NCBI GenBank assembly: GCA_937936675.1
Contig: CALDDL010000142.1
Location: 1 to 7,573 of the forward strand
From: an uncultured bacterium
Lineage (GTDB): Bacteria; Bacteroidota; Ignavibacteria; Ignavibacteriales; Melioribacteraceae
Reading direction: 5' to 3'
Length of the DNA stretch: 7,573 bases
The notes under the pieces were generated by a model, which saw only the letters and a program-made list of their open reading frames with translations, had not been told where the DNA came from and ran no database searches. The position numbers and the translations under genes are program-made. Numbering within the stretch: the stretch's first letter is position 1; each line of letters begins with the position of its first letter. Below are positions 6,041-7,573 of the stretch, in pieces.

Positions 6041-7426
6041 TTAAATTTGTTTTTTAAGTACAACAATACTTTCCTTAGTCATAGTTGGAGAGACTTCGCC
6101 AACAATATTTGTGGAGCTTACCTTATTCGGCATTCTTTTATTAATAATATTTCTATAAAAAATACTCTTTAAGACAAAACCATAATTCTCTGCCAATTCA
6201 CTAATGATTATATCAGTGTGAAGTTTAATTGATTTCACTTCGCGAGAACCTGTGACTAAAATAAAATATTTCCCTTGTTTGAGGTAATTTGCACCATTTT
6301 TTAATGTAATATCTAAGTCTCTATAAAAAGAAACTACATCCTTATATCTTTCATAAAGTTTCTTATAGTCATCTTTTTCTTTTTCAAGTTTTTGGAGACG
6401 CGAATTGAACACTTCTAAAACAAGAGAAAGGGTCTTCGATTTTTTCATAACATCGTCATCTATCTCTATTCCTTTTGTTTTGCCCCCTAATAGTTCGTTA
6501 TCCAGACCGGAGATATCAAAATCTAAATCATTCCCCAATCCAAGCCATTGCGAAGAAAGACGAGAAAATTGTCCATACGCTACTGTTGTTCGTGAATCTC
6601 CATAAGGAGGAGAGGTAATTATCAAATCGATACTTTCATTTTTTATTTGTTGTGTTTTTTTTGAATCCCCTGAAATAAGAGTAGTAGAAGCAGAATTTGA
6701 TTCTACTGCTATTTGAAATTCTAAAACTCCTTTAAGATTTTTTATGAAGACTTTATGAAACTGTTCAAATAATAGTTCATCTGTCCAAATCGTTTTTTCT
6801 TTCTCTTTATCTTTGTGCAACTTAAATCCGGAATGGCGGCAAGAAGAAACTTCTCTTATTATTTCACTTAATGAAATTTTCATTAAGTCACTTAGGTCAC
6901 GATCATCTATCTCGTTTATACAGTGGATCAATTTAGAAATACTTTTAATAGCCGATTTTCCAAACCAAAAATCGATATTATTAAATATAACTAATTTATA
7001 TTTTAATTGATCATCAAAATAATTTGTCAATAAACTATTGTAATGAGCCGGAACATTTTCTTTAATAATGGGTGTTGTTTTTACTTTTGAAATGAGTAAG
7101 GCTAATGGATTAATTTCAATTCCGATTGCATTTCTATTTAGCAATTTGGATTCAACTAAAAGGGTGCCTGAGCCGCAAAAAATATCTAATATAGTATCTC
7201 CCTGCTTGGAAAATTTTTGTATTAGCTTCCTTGTCAACTGAGGAATAAACATTGCGGGATAACGATGAATCTTATGAGTATATAAATCGGTGGAAACATT
7301 CTTAAAATCCCAATTCTCGATCCAATCCCCAAGCGGAGCATTCTCCGGCTCATAATTATTCTCCGAACCATTGAGCCCTATATCTAAAACATTTTCGATA
7401 TCATTAAGATAAAATAAACTTTCCAT
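6041..7426 (-). CDS. Site-specific DNA methyltransferase of the amino-MTase (N4-cytosine/N6-adenine) type
   Basis: The product has 461 residues. Motif order is X (about 48-62, with HKIHRYPAMF), I (DIFCGSGT, 81-88, the S-adenosylmethionine loop), II (IGIEINPLA, 101-109), then motif IV TSPPYGDS at 271-278, the catalytic site for transfer to an exocyclic amino group. The SPPY form is frequent in N4-cytosine enzymes but also occurs in N6-adenine ones, so the product base is open. About 160 residues separate motifs II and IV, a long insert that may help in target recognition. A charged helical segment (about 337-372, rich in K and E) looks like a coiled coil. The end, with RNIINKRMPNK, the TM-KESIVVL strand and KK, is typical of this family. 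The only in-frame ATG before an upstream stop (7439-7441) is at 7426; its ribosome binding site is poor (AGG one base away). It is cytoplasmic. No restriction endonuclease is visible; one may lie right of the window. Confidence 0.88.
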   Translation of the reverse strand: MESLFYLNDIENVLDIGLNGSENNYEPENAPLGDWIENWDFKNVSTDLYTHKIHRYPAMFIPQLTRKLIQKFSKQGDTILDIFCGSGTLLVESKLLNRNAIGIEINPLALLISKVKTTPIIKENVPAHYNSLLTNYFDDQLKYKLVIFNNIDFWFGKSAIKSISKLIHCINEIDDRDLSDLMKISLSEIIREVSSCRHSGFKLHKDKEKEKTIWTDELLFEQFHKVFIKNLKGVLEFQIAVESNSASTTLISGDSKKTQQIKNESIDLIITSPPYGDSRTTVAYGQFSRLSSQWLGLGNDLDFDISGLDNELLGGKTKGIEIDDDVMKKSKTLSLVLEVFNSRLQKLEKEKDDYKKLYERYKDVVSFYRDLDITLKNGANYLKQGKYFILVTGSREVKSIKLHTDIIISELAENYGFVLKSIFYRNIINKRMPNKVSSTNIVGEVSPTMTKESIVVLKKQI

Positions 7427-7438
7427 ACCTGTAAATTC

Positions 7439-7452
7439 TTAGCTATCGCTAA
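7439..7452. promoter_or_regulatory. Short inverted repeat just upstream of the methyltransferase start
   Basis: TTAGC (7439-7443) and GCTAA (7448-7452) form a perfect 5-bp inverted repeat around a TATC loop. It lies 12 bases before the methyltransferase ATG, in the predicted leader. It could be a small hairpin that affects translation, given the poor ribosome binding site, or an operator. It is short enough to be chance. Confidence 0.25.
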
Positions 7453-7484
7453 TTTTCCCCCGTGCTATTGTTATATATATTTAT

Positions 7485-7513
7485 GTAATAATAAAGGGAT
7501 ATTAAAAAGTCAA
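7485..7513 (-). promoter_or_regulatory. Probable sigma-70-type promoter of the methyltransferase gene
   Basis: On the minus strand TTGACT (7513-7508), five of six matches to the -35 consensus, is followed after 17 bases by TATTAC (7490-7485), four of six at -10. Transcription would start near 7478, giving a leader of about 52 bases. The AT-rich surroundings raise the chance of coincidence, but spacing and the -35 match are good. Confidence 0.45.
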
Positions 7514-7536
7514 TTAGTGGAATTGTATCCTACTAA
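7514..7536. repeat. Imperfect inverted repeat upstream of the methyltransferase promoter
   Basis: TTAGTGGA (7514-7521) pairs with TCCTACTAA (7528-7536) over eight base pairs with one bulged T (7531) and a 6-base loop. It directly abuts the -35 box at 7508-7513. It could be an operator for a regulator of the methyltransferase, or the terminator hairpin of a minus-strand gene further right, since TTGACTTTTT follows it on that strand. Confidence 0.35.
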
Positions 7537-7573
7537 AATAGTCGTCTAATTTTTTTACGATTCTATTCCAAGC

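Noticed and set aside
6405..7010. Two short plus-strand open frames inside the methyltransferase gene
   Set aside because: They are antisense to the region holding motif IV and the long insert, with no ribosome binding site or similarity that I can see.

Overview
The window is AT-rich and most likely comes from a bacterium of the Ignavibacteria/Melioribacter group (Ignavibacteriota) or a close relative in the Fibrobacteres-Chlorobi-Bacteroidetes assemblage. The main reason is that two separate genes end in a C-terminal domain beginning F/Y-QNYPNPFNPTT and closing with SGIY-Y and K-M-LVK/LMK. This is the type A sorting domain of the type IX secretion system (T9SS) in the form common in those lineages. 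Three further genes encode lipoproteins with clear lipoboxes. The lineage call is inference from protein motifs only.

Layout. Bases 1-303 hold the 3' end of a plus-strand gene for a T9SS cargo protein; the start lies outside the window. A strong 12-bp hairpin at 321-347 separates it from everything else, which is all on the minus strand. Reading in the direction of transcription, from high to low coordinates, there is a DNA methyltransferase of the amino-MTase (N4/N6) type at 7426-6041, then a 277-base gap with a possible relic of an insertion sequence end, then a run of five genes. These are a 70-residue protein resembling half a response-regulator receiver domain (5763-5551), a lipoprotein of unknown function (5496-4738), a secreted T9SS cargo protein (4653-3565), a lipoprotein with an IPT/TIG domain followed by a PA14 domain (3477-2572), and an M49-family zinc peptidase lipoprotein (2421-370).

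How they may work together. The four larger genes of the run all encode exported envelope or surface proteins. The first gaps in the run are short (54, 84 and 87 bases) and the starts are preceded by good ribosome binding sites, so 5763 to 2572 could be one transcription unit, with a hairpin at 4682-4718 that may reduce read-through. The peptidase gene has a hairpin upstream (2525-2553) and its own promoter-like sequence (2466-2494), so it may be transcribed separately. A shared job in handling peptide or polysaccharide at the cell surface is possible but not shown. The methyltransferase is a solitary modification gene as far as the window shows; any restriction partner would have to lie to the right.

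I do not see a convincing undescribed system here. The least ordinary items are the degenerate half-receiver gene at the head of an envelope-protein cluster, the TGTCC-type repeats next to it, and the methyltransferase with a long insert between its cofactor and catalytic motifs. No tRNA, rRNA or CRISPR array was found.
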